From: Melieria omissa
Lineage: Eukaryota > Arthropoda > Insecta > Diptera > Ulidiidae
Assembly: GCA_963971225.1 (NCBI GenBank)
Contig: OZ020268.1
Span: 61,255,900-61,319,899, forward strand
DNA length: 64,000 nucleotides
Reading direction: 5' to 3'
A program made the position numbers and the translations under genes. Below the pieces are notes generated by a model. That model saw nothing but the letters and a program-made list of their open reading frames with translations, had not been told where the DNA came from and did not search any database. The first letter of the stretch is position 1; the number at the start of each line of letters is the position of its first letter. Shown piece by piece: positions 10,818 to 21,755 of this stretch.

Positions 10818-10886
10818 CACTAAGAAATTGATTATGCTCTGTGGTAAGTGTTATGCCTTTACCACAGAACAGTCAATTTCTCAGTG
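10818..10886. other. Hairpin in the LINE 5' UTR
   Basis: CACTAAGAAATTGA (10818-10831) pairs with TCAATTTCTCAGTG (10873-10886) with one mismatch. Inside it CTCTGTGGTAA pairs with TTACCACAGAAC, around a short loop. This is a nearly continuous stem of about 25 bp. It lies about 50 bp upstream of the ORF start on the minus strand. Confidence 0.7.
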
Positions 10887-11238
10887 TCGAACAAGACCGC
10901 ATGTAGCGCCACTGAATACGGACGGAGGAAGGAGACACGGAAAATGAACCAAAGACAACGCGAGCAGAGGTCAACGCAGCGGACAGCGAGAACGATTTAA
11001 CGGCAGTTTATGTTTGTTGTTTGTTGTTTGGTTTTGCATTTGAATTTGCATTTGGGTCGGGTTATTAGTGATTATTTAATATTATTATTATTTAATTGTT
11101 GGGCACACGCGGCGTAGCAGCAACGCAACGAGACATATTTACGGACGAACATTAAAACACGCGAGGGACGGACAGAAACAAAAGAACCGCGGAGCACAAG
11201 ACGGCACGTCTGCCCACGCGTAACACTTGACACTCGAT

Positions 11239-11587
11239 CATAATTAAGATCGAATGGATCGAAGTCTGGTAATACGCCAATGATGTCACTCATACTGTGC
11301 CTGGACGCCATCTGCATTATCGACCTGCCCTCTATTGGTGTTGAGAATGCCCTCGCCGGTCCGCCATCCGCTGCCTGGGCTGCTGTCGGCTGCTCCGATG
11401 TGGTCTGCCGTGCGGTCTCTGTTGACTGTACCTGCACCTCTTGTCTCGTAGCTGCCAAATCGCTCACCACTTTTGCCATATTGGAAACAACCTCCCTCAA
11501 CTCGCTGATCTGCTGTTGCCATGTGGCCTCCTGGTCCAGCCCGTCCAGTTCTTCTTCGTCGACCTCATCGTTGTCGTACACCTCCAT
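11239..11587 (-). pseudogene. gag: Gypsy gag, N-terminal part
   Basis: It starts MEVYDNDEVDEEELDGL, an acidic N-terminus. A coiled-coil-like stretch follows (ISELREVVSNMAKVVSDL), then a Gln/Thr/Ala-rich linker and SDIIGVLPDFDPFDLN. That last block normally directly precedes the SAQQFVEKI segment, now found at 7774. The frame then runs into the LINE. The ATG at 11587 is the first in this frame after an upstream non-coding leader. Confidence 0.8.
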
Positions 11588-12598
11588 TAGCCGAGCAATT
11601 TTATGCGCCTTATTCCCCGTAACATAAATTTTGGTTACGGAGTAGCGTGTTGAGCTGCTCCACTTTCAGCAATGAAAATTTCACCATTGTGTTGTAGTTT
11701 TTTTGTTGTTGTTCTTTTTTTTTGTTTGTAACTAATTATTTTTTCAATTTAATTGCTAACATATACACAGAGTGAGTTTCAGATATTCGTGGCTTAATAT
11801 CTCCTACAAAAATGTGTGTTGCGCGCTTTTGTTTTTCTTTGTAATCTTTTTAATTGACCGTGCGCGTCTATCGTGCAACCGTCGCCTTCCGAGCCGCTTT
11901 ACACCAATGATAACATGATGCGAAACTGAGAGGATTGACGAAATTTTGTCGTTTTTTTTGGTCACACGAACACAATCCGTGTGAGCTGAAAAGAAAATCG
12001 TCAACCCTGCCAGCTTTCTCTCTTTGTGGAACAATTCGTATTGTAGCAAGCAGCTGACTTGCAAATTTGTTCCTAACGCGGGGTTGCAATTTGTATGTAC
12101 TTGTAAAAAAGTATGTTCGCAGTCTTATTGTACGAAGCAGTGTAAAATAAGGAAAAAATATATGAAATGATCAAAATTATTTAATTTAAATGAAAATGTT
12201 AGGGAAAAGTTGTAATATGCAGAGTTATAAAGATGTAAAAAAGAAATCCTTATTTCTTTGTGCATATGTAAAAACTAATAATAACTAATTTGCATTTTCC
12301 GAACCACCACTGAGGCAATACGGCGCGTTACCGATTTTTTTTTAACGATTTTGTAACATTTTAACAATTTTTTTAACAATGATTTCAGAGAGGAACAAAT
12401 AAAAAAAATGTATTTAATGCGTTTGTTTCCCAATTCGAAAAAAACACGGACTAAACGGACCACAAAAACCAAAAGTAGCAGAAACTTATAAATGTCGGAC
12501 AGTAAACAATTTATGTTTATAAGTATAGTCTGCTACTTCGCGATTATAAAATCGTATCAGAAAACATATGTATATATATGCATATATCTATATTATAT

Positions 12599-12757
12599 TA
12601 TAATTGCGACAGCCATATTTTGCTATCCCTTTTTATACAGGTGTGCATATCATACATACATATATTATATATACATATATATATAACATATATATATGTA
12701 TATATAATATGCGCACCCGTATAAAAAGGGATAGCAAAATATGGCTGTCGCAATTAT
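12599..12757. repeat. Hairpin repeat (MITE-like or foldback)
   Basis: Arms of about 50 bp (12602-12650 and 12707-12755) are reverse complements with about two mismatches. They start AATTGCGACAGCCATATT and include CTATCCCTTTTTATAC. The 57-bp core is made of TATA repeats and is itself close to palindromic. The whole segment can fold on itself. No clear target duplication or transposase was found. Confidence 0.75.
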
Positions 12758-13284
12758 CGCAAAAACTCCTCTGGAGCTTTCATCAAATTCTCATTTCATT
12801 CAAATTTCACGAATAAAATTCAATAAAAGCTGAATATAAAATGTGTTAAACACGTATTAAAATACTTTTGACTGGTTTTCGGGAAATATTGTAATTTTTT
12901 AATCACTTTTCTTCCAAAAGATTACATAGTTACAAAGAAATTAAAATTGATTTTCCTATGTTTAAAAAATTGAAAGTAAACGCAACCCTCGCCATGGCCG
13001 TTGTATGGGAAATCAACAGTACGTTCCTGTGCATACCCCGGGTCTGATGTTTGGCAAAATCAACCCTAAGGTCTGATGTTATCGTTGTATTAGTGCGGAT
13101 TTTGAGTATGTATTGTGGTCGAGCGCTCTCAGTTTCGCATCATGTTATCATTGCTTTACACACTGCCCTTTTTCCGCTGTACCGGTCTACCGCGCAACCG
13201 CTTGTACCTTTGCTCCTGTCTCGCTGCCTGTACTTCTTTCTCTGCACGTTAATCACGCAAACAGGTGCAGCATCTCTCTTTACC

Positions 13285-13650
13285 TCTCCTCTTCTGTGCG
13301 CGTCTATCGCGCTGCTTTATTTTTCCTTTTCTGTGCTGGTCTATCGTGCAGCTTTACTTCTTCTTTTCTGTGCTCGTCTATCGTGCAGCCTTATTTCTCC
13401 TTTTTTGTGCGCGTCTATCGCGCAGCTTGATTTCTTCTTTTCTGTGCTCGTCTATCGTGCAGCCTTATTTTTCCTTTTCTGTGCGCGTCTATCGTGCAGC
13501 TTGATTTCTTCTTTTCTGTACGCGTCTATCGCGCAGCTTCATTTCTCCTTCTCTGTGCGCGTCTATCGTGCAACTTGATTTCCCCCTTTACTGTACGCGT
13601 CTATCGCGCAGCTTAATTTCTCCTTCTCTGTGCGCGTCTATCACGCAACC
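13285..13650. repeat. Minisatellite, period about 37 bp, about 10 copies
   Basis: The motif CTGTGCGCGTCTATCGTGCA recurs with 36-38 bp spacing (for example at about 13302, 13339, 13375, 13412, 13450 and 13487). T/C-rich stretches lie between the motifs. The period is not a multiple of three, so its open frames are not evidence for coding. A single extra copy of the core lies at about 11861-11880. Confidence 0.9.
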
Positions 13651-13752
13651 GTTGGTGGTGTTGCTCGTGTGGTGGTGAACGTGCGCACGCGTCATTTACA
13701 TCACCCGACCGCGTTCCGAGAATTTGAATTCTAGCGAATCCCACTTCTGATT

Positions 13753-13913
13753 TGTCAAGGATGACATGTTTATTTATTTGATTTAAATTTAAACTGACAA
13801 TTTTGAATGTAATTGACAACTGAGTGTAAATGACAACTGGATTTTGGTGATGTGCCGCGCACAACCAACCACTTCGACGACTCAACACCGATTGCCTCCC
13901 TTTTTGCCTTACA
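13753..13913 (-). repeat. 5' LTR of the Gypsy element
   Basis: 161 bp matching 3901-4063, with the minus strand starting TGTAAGGC and ending TTGACA. It is followed on the right by satellite in phase with the piece ending at 3900. Confidence 0.9.
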
Positions 13914-15466
13914 AACACATGTAAAGTTGCCGAAAAAAATGCAAACAAATTATTTAATTAATTGAATTAGTTGAAAGCACATTGTCCATTGCGGTTGACC
14001 CTTAAAATAATAAGTGAAACAAATATAATGTTCCCATTTGTCATTGCCGAAAGGCGAACCAATCGCCAACACAAAAAAGCATACACACAAAAACTACAAC
14101 AACAAAAGCATCTAATTTTTTTCATACATACAATTTCTTGAGGCAACAAAACAAAAATCCGCGCAGCCCCCACATGTGTTGCTACGTTGCTGTTACAACA
14201 ACGACTGATTGAAAGAATGCACCTCTGATCTATATAACCAATCAAATGCTTGTGGAACCTAAGTACGCACAATCACTTTAATCAAAATGGCGTCAAAATT
14301 AAGCCAGAGTGACCACCTTTCACCAATTTGGTAAATACAAAAAATATCCCACCGGCAGCATGATCGAAATTATGGCTGTTAAATCTCGACCCGTTAACGG
14401 ATTTTAATAATATTATGCCTTATTATTTAGCTAGACTCGTATACTCTCTATAATGGTATCAATCATCCTTCTATACCCCAAGGTTCGAAAGCAAATCGAT
14501 TTGGAACGGTGACTTTGAAAAAATTGCTACTTGGGCGCAACCACTAAAATGCTTGTCAACACCAAATGCATAAGTGCATATTAATAATTGACCCCTTAAA
14601 ATTTAGCTAGAGTCTTATGCTTTCTATATTGGTCCCTAACTTTTCATTATCCTTCAGGAATAATGAGCATATCGATGCGCAAGGATAACATTGAAAAACT
14701 GCCTATTGCAAAATACGCACTCACCACTAAAGTGCTTATAGATTCCAAACGGTATGGGTTACGTTAATAAAAAACCCCTTAAAATGTAGCTAGAGATTGC
14801 AGCTTTTTTCAAATTAAATCAATAATTTGATTACTATTCGGCAATCATGAACAGATCGATGCGCAAGAGTGACATTAAATGGCTGCCTACTGCAAAATCG
14901 ATTAAATGCTTGTAAAATATGATGATTCTAGGTTTATAGAAAAAATAATAACCTTAAAACCTAGCTGGAGTTTCGAGCTTTCATAAATGGGGTCAATCTT
15001 CTCGCTATCTCAAATAATGCAGGAGAATTTCGTTGTGGAAAAGTGATATCGACCACATGATACATCTATATCAGGGGTGCCCAAAATCTTCTTATGGAAA
15101 AGCAAACACCAATACATGTAAAGTTGCCCAGAAAAATGCAAACAAATTATTTAATTAATTGAATTAGTTGAAAGCACATTGTGCATTGCGCTTGACCCTT
15201 AAAATTATAAGTGAAAAAAATATAATGTTCCCATTTGTCATTGCCGAAAGGCCAACCAATCGCCAACACAAAAAAGCATACAATTTCTTGAGGCAACAAA
15301 ACAAAAATCCGCACAGCCCACACGTGTTGCTTCGTTGCTGTCACAACAACGACTGATTGAAAGAATGCACCTCTGATCTATATAACCAATCAAATGCTTG
15401 TGGAACCTAAATACGCACAATCACTTTTATCAAAATGGCGTCAAAATTAAGCCAGAGTTACCACCT
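13914..15466. repeat. 1.19-kb satellite, about 1.3 units
   Basis: It runs from the spacer (ACATGTAAAGTTGCC), through the minus-strand TATA/initiator pair (14203-14236), GGCGTCAAAATTAAGCC and monomers 1-4, into the next spacer. That spacer has a second TATA/initiator pair (15351-15384). The piece ends at ACCACCT, the duplicated target of the LOA-type LINE. A minus-strand Cys-rich frame of about 100 codons (13967-14272) recurs in other units and is treated as satellite, not a gene. Confidence 0.9.
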
Positions 15467-15742
15467 CAGTACCCTACGGTCAGGGTCCGAGAATATGCCC
15501 GTGGTAAGGCATGCCTGTCGTAAGAGGCGACTAAAATCCACCCGTGTGGAGTTGCCTGATCTCCCATCGGACGCGTCCCTAGGTGGCGGATAGGGGGCCC
15601 TTGGTGGACAAACGACGTCACTTCGGTACCCTTGGAGGGACAGGAGTCATGTCTGTTGCGTCCGCCACAATGATGGTATAGGGTATGGGTACCATCCGCG
15701 GACCAAACTGGCTAGGGAGGAGTCCCGAACTAAAACCGTTCT

Positions 15743-17011
15743 TTGGCAATGGAAAACGAAATGGATACTACTCCAGGTGGAATCCACATAGGTGGCAATC
15801 CACCCGCTTCGGCGGCAGGGGCAAGGATTCTGGAGGCCCCAACCGTTGCTCAAGTCTCCCGCCTTTACCGGCGGGAGCGCATCCTGGAGGAAAGCGGGGT
15901 CGTTACCACGATCTCCTCTTCTTCGGAGACGGATGATTCCAAGGAGCCAGAGGGTCTGCGTCGGGAAGCTGCCACGGTGGCTGAACGACCTCCCAGTGGT
16001 TCTAAGGAATCAAAAAAAAGGAGCAAGGCGAGGAGGATCAGAAGGAAGCGGATGGCTATGCGCTGGCTTGAAAAGGCAGGCGACACGGCCGACCCTGCGG
16101 AACCCGTGTCCTCCAAAAGACCCGGGTCAGCTGAGGTAACACCCACCGAAGCCACTGGTCCGGCGGAGATCACGGAGGTCTCCAAATCGTCCGGCTCGCG
16201 AGGCAAGCGGATGAAGACTGCAGCCGAAAACAGCACACCTACCTGCCCTGCAACTGTTGTCGTCAGGTGCGCCACGGCCCCCAAAGGCACGAGCGTAACC
16301 CCGGCAGTAGCCAAAGCGGCGGAGAAGTGTGTTGCCAGTAAGCCGCGGAATGTCCAAAGCCTCCGACCCAGCACGTCTGCCTGCCCGGCGAAACCTTCGT
16401 CAGCGGAGGGCGGCGAGCTGGATCTTCGCCCAAGCACTTCCAAAGGTGCGGCCAAGCCATCGTATAGCGAGAATTCTGCCGGCCCGCGGCCGATGGCAGT
16501 GATTGGGAAAAGGGGCCCTGTGGTCAGGTTGACTGATGCAGAACTCGACTTCTGCAAAAGCCAACTGATGCGTCGGGTTATTGCCTCCGGTCCTGAGACC
16601 AATGCGAAGGGCTATGAGACAAAAGACGGCACTATATTGGTGTCGTGTGCGTCTCAGGCCAACTTTGACTGGATCAGGAACGCAGTCAATAAGTTGCCTC
16701 CTAAGGGGACCACTCGCTTCGCGGTCTACGAAGGCGAGGTCGAGTCCCTCAGGAAAGCCATCTGCTGGATACCGGACCCTGACCTGTCCACAGCGGATGT
16801 GCTCTCCTGTCTGCGTGCCCAGAACCCAGGCATCGACACTAGGCTTTGGCGTGTTCTCCACCACCGCAAGAGTACCAACCGGGAAGGTAAGGAAGGTGCT
16901 TCTCTTGTGGTGAGAATCGATGAAGCCTCTGCTGATGTCCTGGGCTCCCGGTACGGGAACTGTCTCAGTCTCTTCTTTGGGACTGTCAGGTTTTATGTCT
17001 ATCCCAAATAG
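15743..17011 (+). CDS. LINE ORF1 protein (LOA type)
   Basis: The frame is 422 codons and intact, starting MAMENEMDTT. The N-terminal half is low complexity: Ser/Glu-rich, then a very basic stretch (KKRSKARRIRRKRMAMRW near 95-112), then Ala/Pro/Ser-rich sequence, as expected for an RNA-binding protein. The last 170 residues (LTDAELDFCKSQLMRRVI to FFGTVRFYVYPK) form a folded-looking domain that resembles the DUF4780 type found with insect LINEs; that name is from memory. No CCHC knuckles are present. The likely role is coating LINE RNA. Confidence 0.75.
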   Translation: MAMENEMDTTPGGIHIGGNPPASAAGARILEAPTVAQVSRLYRRERILEESGVVTTISSSSETDDSKEPEGLRREAATVAERPPSGSKESKKRSKARRIRRKRMAMRWLEKAGDTADPAEPVSSKRPGSAEVTPTEATGPAEITEVSKSSGSRGKRMKTAAENSTPTCPATVVVRCATAPKGTSVTPAVAKAAEKCVASKPRNVQSLRPSTSACPAKPSSAEGGELDLRPSTSKGAAKPSYSENSAGPRPMAVIGKRGPVVRLTDAELDFCKSQLMRRVIASGPETNAKGYETKDGTILVSCASQANFDWIRNAVNKLPPKGTTRFAVYEGEVESLRKAICWIPDPDLSTADVLSCLRAQNPGIDTRLWRVLHHRKSTNREGKEGASLVVRIDEASADVLGSRYGNCLSLFFGTVRFYVYPK

Positions 17012-17049
17012 GGGGCTCAGACAGTTCTTGTAGTTATCGGCCTCTGTCG

Positions 17050-20000
17050 GTAACGCAGATCAACTTGCAGCATTCCAAAGCCGCTACTGCACTTTTAAGT
17101 AGTCGGCTCTCCCGGCTGCACACACTACCCCACATAACAACAATTCAAGGGGCCGGGTTTGTGGCCTTGAGTCGTTGAAAGGGGCCACTGTACTGTATGA
17201 TAGGAATTCGACTAGACCTAGAACCTGTCTTATAGTATCATCTCATCTTACGGTGACTATCTTGACCATTTCTGCTGTCAGGACCTGGTTGCTGCTGAGG
17301 TGAGCTTCAAGGGTATGCACGGATGGTCGAGGTTCGTGATTGCGTCTGGGTACTTTCCTTACGATGCACTGGAAGCGCCACCACCTGGGAAGGTCGCTAG
17401 TCTCGTGAGGTTTTGTGAGCAGCGCAATCTCGGTCTCATTTTATGTTGCGATGCTAATGCCCAGCACACAATCTGGGGCAGCAGCAAATGCAACAACCGA
17501 GGCTCTCGGCTGTTCGGGTATATTGCATCCTCCGGCCTGAATATTCACAACACTGGCAATCAGCCTACGTTTGTGACTACAAGAAGGCATGAGGTGATTG
17601 ACATCACTCTATCTAATACTAGACTGGGGTGGTCAATCAACAACTGGAGAGTCCTCAACGAAGAATCGTGTTCGGACCACAGGTATATCGAGTTTCAGTG
17701 CGGCGAGGAGGCACAAATGCCATTGCCCTCTAGGAACTCGAAAAACGCAGACTGGCCGAAATTTCGGGAGGCATTGCGGAATAAATACGCGACGCCACCG
17801 AAAATTCGTAAGGAGCGGTGTATTGAGGCGGCTGTTGAGCATCTCAATACTGCCCTAACATCAAGCTTCGAGCTAGCCTGCCCAACTAGACCTCCCCTTG
17901 GCCGGACCCCTGTTCCGTGGTGGAATAGGGAGCTTCAGTCGCTAAGGCGTGAGTCTAGAAAACTTCTCAACCGGGCCCTCAAGACGAATCTTGACGAGGA
18001 CTGGGAGCGCTACCGATGCACTCAGAAGAACTACAAGAGGCTTATTCGAGGTTCGAAGAAGGCCTCTTTTAGAGATTTCTGTAGTGGCATTGAATCCTTG
18101 AGCGACACAGCTAGGCTGGTAAAAGTTCTGAAAAAGGACCAAACCGCGAAGCTGGGGTCGCTTAGGAAACCTGATGGCTCCTACACGGAGAGGAAAAGTG
18201 AGACATTCAGTCTACTGATGGAGTCTCACTTTCCAGGAAATCAGGTCACTGTTGCCCAGCAGCATTCGTCCCTGGATGGAACTACTGTTAGGGCAATCAC
18301 ACCCTCTCGACATGACTGGTACGTCGCCAGAACTGTGGCGAATGAAGCTGGCATTCGATTTGCCATCAAGTCCTTTGACAACTTCAAATCGCCCGGTCCT
18401 GATGGCATTTATCCTATCGTGTTGAGGGAAGGTATAGAGTCAGTAGTCATGGCACTGAAGAAAATCTTCACGGCATGCCTGGCACTGGCCTATATACCAC
18501 GCCCTTGGAGGATGGTGAGAGTCGCGTTCATTCCGAAAGTCGGAAAGGACGACTACACTAGCCCCAAGAGCTTTAGACCTATTAGCATGACTTCTTTTAT
18601 GCTAAAAAGTCTCGAACGGCTGGTGGAGTTACGGACACGTAAGGAGTCGCTTAAGATGCATCCTCTGTCTCCATTTCAGCATGCCTACCAAAGTGGGAAG
18701 TCCTGCGAGTCGGCCCTGCAAAATCTGGTTGGTAGGATAGAGCGAGCCATCGACAGGAAGGACTACGCGGTGGGAATCTTTGTGGATATAGAGGGCGCTT
18801 TTGACAATGCGACTTTTGACAGTATGTGTAACGCTGCTAGCCGACACGGCGTAGACCGGGCTTTGGTAAATTGGATACGTTCAATGCTAGCCCAAAGAAT
18901 CATGACGGTGCGGGCAGAGGACGATCTACTGGTGTCATCCGGTGTAAATAGAGGCTGCCCTCAAGGTGGGGTGCTGTCTCCATTGCTCTGGTGCATGGTG
19001 ATTGATCCCCTGCTCATCACTCTGAATGACTCTGGAGTCTACGCACAAGCATACGCGGACGATGTGGCCTGTCTCGTAACCGGCCCCTCCCTTATGCACA
19101 TCTGCAGAAAGGTGCAGAAAACTTTGGATATGATTGACACCTGGTGTAATGCGAACGGGCTATCTGCTAATCCCGCCAAAACTGGTATGGTTCTCTTTAC
19201 CAGGAGGAGGAAGCTTGATAGAGTCGTTCTGCCCACACTCAAGGGGGTCACTATCCAGCTATCCAAGGAGATTAAATATCTGGGAGTCATCCTAGATGAT
19301 AAACTCCTATATAAATCTCACGTAGAACTAAAGACATCGAAAGCACTGTCGGCTTTCTGGCAATGCAGAGGTGTATTTGGGAAAACGTGGGGTCTTTCCC
19401 CTAGCAAGATCCTCTGGATCTACAAAGCTATGATAAGACCCATCATCTCCTACGCATCGGTAGTCTGGATGAGCAGACTCTCTCTTGCAGAGGTCAAGAG
19501 AACCTTGTCCAGACTGCAGCGCACTGTGGCCATATGTTGTACTGGAGCCTTTCCAACTACTTCTGGCCCATCGCTAGATGCCCTGGTGAGCCTTCCTCCA
19601 CTTGATGTTTTCATCCAAGGAGAGGCCCTAAAGGCCATCCGAAGACTAAAACACAGTGGCCAGTGGTATGGCGCTTGTCCGGCACTGGATAATTGTGCTG
19701 GCACCGACATAGACCTCACGGTCATGTCCATGCCCCTCGACTCCATGCCTACAACTGTCATACTAAAAAAGCGGTACATGGTGTTGCTGCCTGAGGCTCA
19801 CTCTTGGTTGTATCCTGAGGATGAGCCCGGTAAACACTGTTTCCGTATATTCACGGACGGCTCCAGAACAGAAGATGGTTCTGGCTCTGGGGTCTTCGTG
19901 GAATCCACGGGGACTAGACGGTTCTTTGCCCTAGGCTCGCACGCATCTGTGTTTCAGGCGGAGGTGCATGCGATACTTGAGGCGATGAACTTTGTCGTAG

Positions 20001-20680
20001 AGAGTAAGTGGAAAGGCAGGTCTATCTGTGTCTGTAGCGACAGCAAAGCTGCGCTTATGGCCTTGGACAGCCCTCCAACCACCTCTATGCTAGTCAGGTC
20101 CTGCAAATCCAGGCTTAATTATGTTGGAAAATACAATAGCCTGATGCTCACCTGGGTCCCGGGACACGCAGGAATTGTGGGTAACGAGACCTCGGATTCC
20201 CTAGCTAGAATGGGCTCTGAGGCTGATTTTGTCGGCCCTGAGCCTGTTCTGCCACTCCCATCTGCAGCCATCAAAGCCACAGATAACGAATGGGTCACTA
20301 TGACCCAGGAGCGAGCATGGCAGGCTGAGAGCGGCTGCAGGTGGACGAAACTTATGCTTCCCGCCATATCCGACAAATGCTCACAGTTTCTTTTGTCACT
20401 AGGCAGAAGAGACTGCAGGCAGATGGTCGGGTTAATGACGGGCCATTTCCTATGGGCGAAGCACATGGAAATGGTAGGCATATCTGACAGTGCCCTATGT
20501 CCTGCCTGTGGGGAGGACGTTGAGACGGCGGAACACTTCCTGTGTCTCTGCCCCGCGTTCGCTCGTATCAGGTTTGAGACGTTTGGCACTGATGTGCTAA
20601 GAAGCGACCACCTTGGCTCCTTGGCACCCCAGGATCTATCAAGGTTTCTTCGGAAATCGGGTAGATTTAAAGCACATTAA
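17050..20680 (+). pseudogene. LINE ORF2 (LOA type), endonuclease N-terminus broken
   Basis: An open frame of 1,126 codons runs from 17300 to 20680. It opens in mid-endonuclease (CCDANAQHTIWGS, ESCSDHRYIEF). The RT follows, with KSPGPDGIYP near 363, FRPISMTSFMLK, DIEGAFDNATF, GCPQGGVLSPLLW and the catalytic YADDV near 585. Then comes RNase H (FTDGSRTEDGSGSG near 850, CSDSKAAL, WVPGHAGIVGNE) and a Cys/His cluster, CPACGEDVETAEHFLCLC, near 1067. The true start was near 17050, where VTQINLQHSKAATALL is readable, but the next 250 bp have stops, frame changes and a likely deletion. RT and RNase H motifs are complete; the endonuclease is not. Confidence 0.88.
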
Positions 20681-20781
20681 CAGGGAACAACAAGTCGTAG
20701 TACAATGGACGTATAATTGTCTGAGTGCTGCGCTTGCCAGATCGTTCCGACAAAGGAAAAAAAAAAAAAGAAAAGAAAAAA

Positions 20782-21497
20782 ACCACCTTTCACCAATTTG
20801 GTAAATACAAAAAATATCCCACCGGCAGCATGATCGATATTATGGCTGTTAAATCTCGACCCGTTAACGGATTTTAATAATATTATGCCTTATTATTTAG
20901 CTAGACTCGTATGCTTTCTATAATGGTATCAATCATCCTTCTATGCTCCAAGGTTCGAAAGCAAATCGATTTGGAACGGTGACTTTGAAAAAATTGCTAC
21001 TTGGGCGCAACCACTAAAATGCTTATCAACACCAAATGCATAAGTGCATATGAATAATTGACCCCTTAAAATTTAGCTAGAGTCTTATGCTTTCTATATT
21101 TGTCCCGCAAGGATAACATTGAAAAACTGCCTATTACAAAATACACACTCACCACTAAAGTGCTTATAGATTCCAAACGGTATGGGTTACGTTAATAAAA
21201 AAAACCCCTTAAAATGTAGCTAGAGATTGCGGCTTTATCAAATTAAATCAATAATTTGATTACTATTCGGCAATCATAAACAGATCGATGCGCATGAGTG
21301 ACATTAAAAGGCTGCCTGCTGCAAAATCGATAAAATGCTTGTAAAATATGATGATTCTAGGTTTATAGAAAAAATAATAACCCTAAAACCTAGCTGGAGT
21401 TTTGAGCTTTCATAAATGGGGTCAATCTTCTCGCTATCTCAAATAATGCACGAGAATTTCGTTGTGGAAAAGTGATATCGACCACATGATACATCTA
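20782..21497. repeat. 1.19-kb satellite, partial unit (monomers 1-4)
   Basis: It continues from 15466 at ACCACCT and holds monomers 1-4. A stretch of monomer 2 near 21105 is missing (TTTGTCCCGCAAGG joins two blocks). It ends at CATCTA, where TA (21496-21497) is the target of the Tc1 element. Confidence 0.9.
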
Positions 21498-21755
21498 CAC
21501 TTTGTTTCAAAGCTATAAAGACATTCATTTTTTTCGTTATATGGGAAAATTAAAATATATTAAATAAAAATAATAATGCAGTTTTTTTCCTACATGGTCA
21601 ACATAAAAAATAGCAACAATAACTTTTTTGTGCTAACGGTAAATATTGAGAGAAAAAGAGAAATGTAAAAAATTCCATAGAAACGGTGTTTCATTGCTAT
21701 AAAGACACTCACTCCACTGTTGATAAATAAAACAACTATCACTTTTTCGGTGCAG

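Larger units (their letters stand above)
7780..11233 (-). mobile_element. CR1/Jockey-type LINE, near full length
   Basis: This insertion in the Gypsy gag gene is bounded by TCGAT at 7775-7779 and 11234-11238. On the minus strand it has about 470 bp of 5' UTR, one long ORF (endonuclease plus RT) and a short 3' UTR ending near ...GCGCGTTTGTT. The same 3' end precedes A-rich tails in copies at 38761 and 61975, but no A-tail is seen here. No ORF1 (gag-like) is present. I place it in the broad CR1/Jockey group by its motifs; the clade is uncertain. The last 20 or so bases at the 3' edge are not clearly LINE. Confidence 0.85.
11588..13752 (-). other. Untranslated leader of the Gypsy element
   Basis: It lies between the 5' LTR and gag. 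Next to the LTR, at about 13735-13752, the minus strand reads AATCAGAAGTGGGATT, like the primer-binding region of Gypsy elements. The leader holds a 37-bp minisatellite (13285-13650), a perfect 28-bp inverted pair (11905-11932 and 13126-13153) and a hairpin repeat (12599-12757). I see no convincing protein. Open frames over 13051-13578 are products of the minisatellite. Confidence 0.65.
3901..13913 (-). mobile_element. Degraded Ty3/Gypsy retrotransposon with nested LINE
   Basis: The short terminal repeats (163 and 161 bp) start TGTAAGGC and end TTGACA on the minus strand. Flanks are AATA on the left and AACA on the right, a 4-bp duplication with one change. The order on the minus strand is 5' LTR, long leader, gag, protease, reverse transcriptase, RNase H, integrase, 3' LTR, as in Ty3/Gypsy. 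There is no envelope gene. A 3.45-kb LINE sits inside gag. Several frameshifts, a deletion and an in-frame stop make this copy dead. Its leader carries a minisatellite and a hairpin repeat. Confidence 0.9.
15467..20781 (+). mobile_element. LOA-type LINE, nearly complete
   Basis: ACCACCT flanks both ends (15460-15466, 20782-20788). The order is a 5' UTR with AAGGCATGCCTGTCGTAAG, ORF1, then ORF2 with endonuclease, RT and RNase H, and a short 3' UTR ending in an A-rich tail (20757-20781). An RNase H domain after RT together with this ORF1 type fits the LOA group. The endonuclease N-terminus is damaged, so the copy is dead. Confidence 0.88.

Noticed and set aside
13051..13578. A membrane or repeat protein on the plus strand
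   Set aside because: The frame is created by the 37-bp minisatellite, whose period is not a multiple of three; similar peptides appear in all frames.
13285..13650. CRISPR-like array
   Set aside because: The repeats are contiguous degenerate 37-bp units with no unique spacers, in a eukaryotic context.
15467..15560. rRNA fragment
   Set aside because: The GGCATGCCTGTCGTAAGAGG stretch belongs to the LINE 5' UTR type and has no further rRNA similarity.
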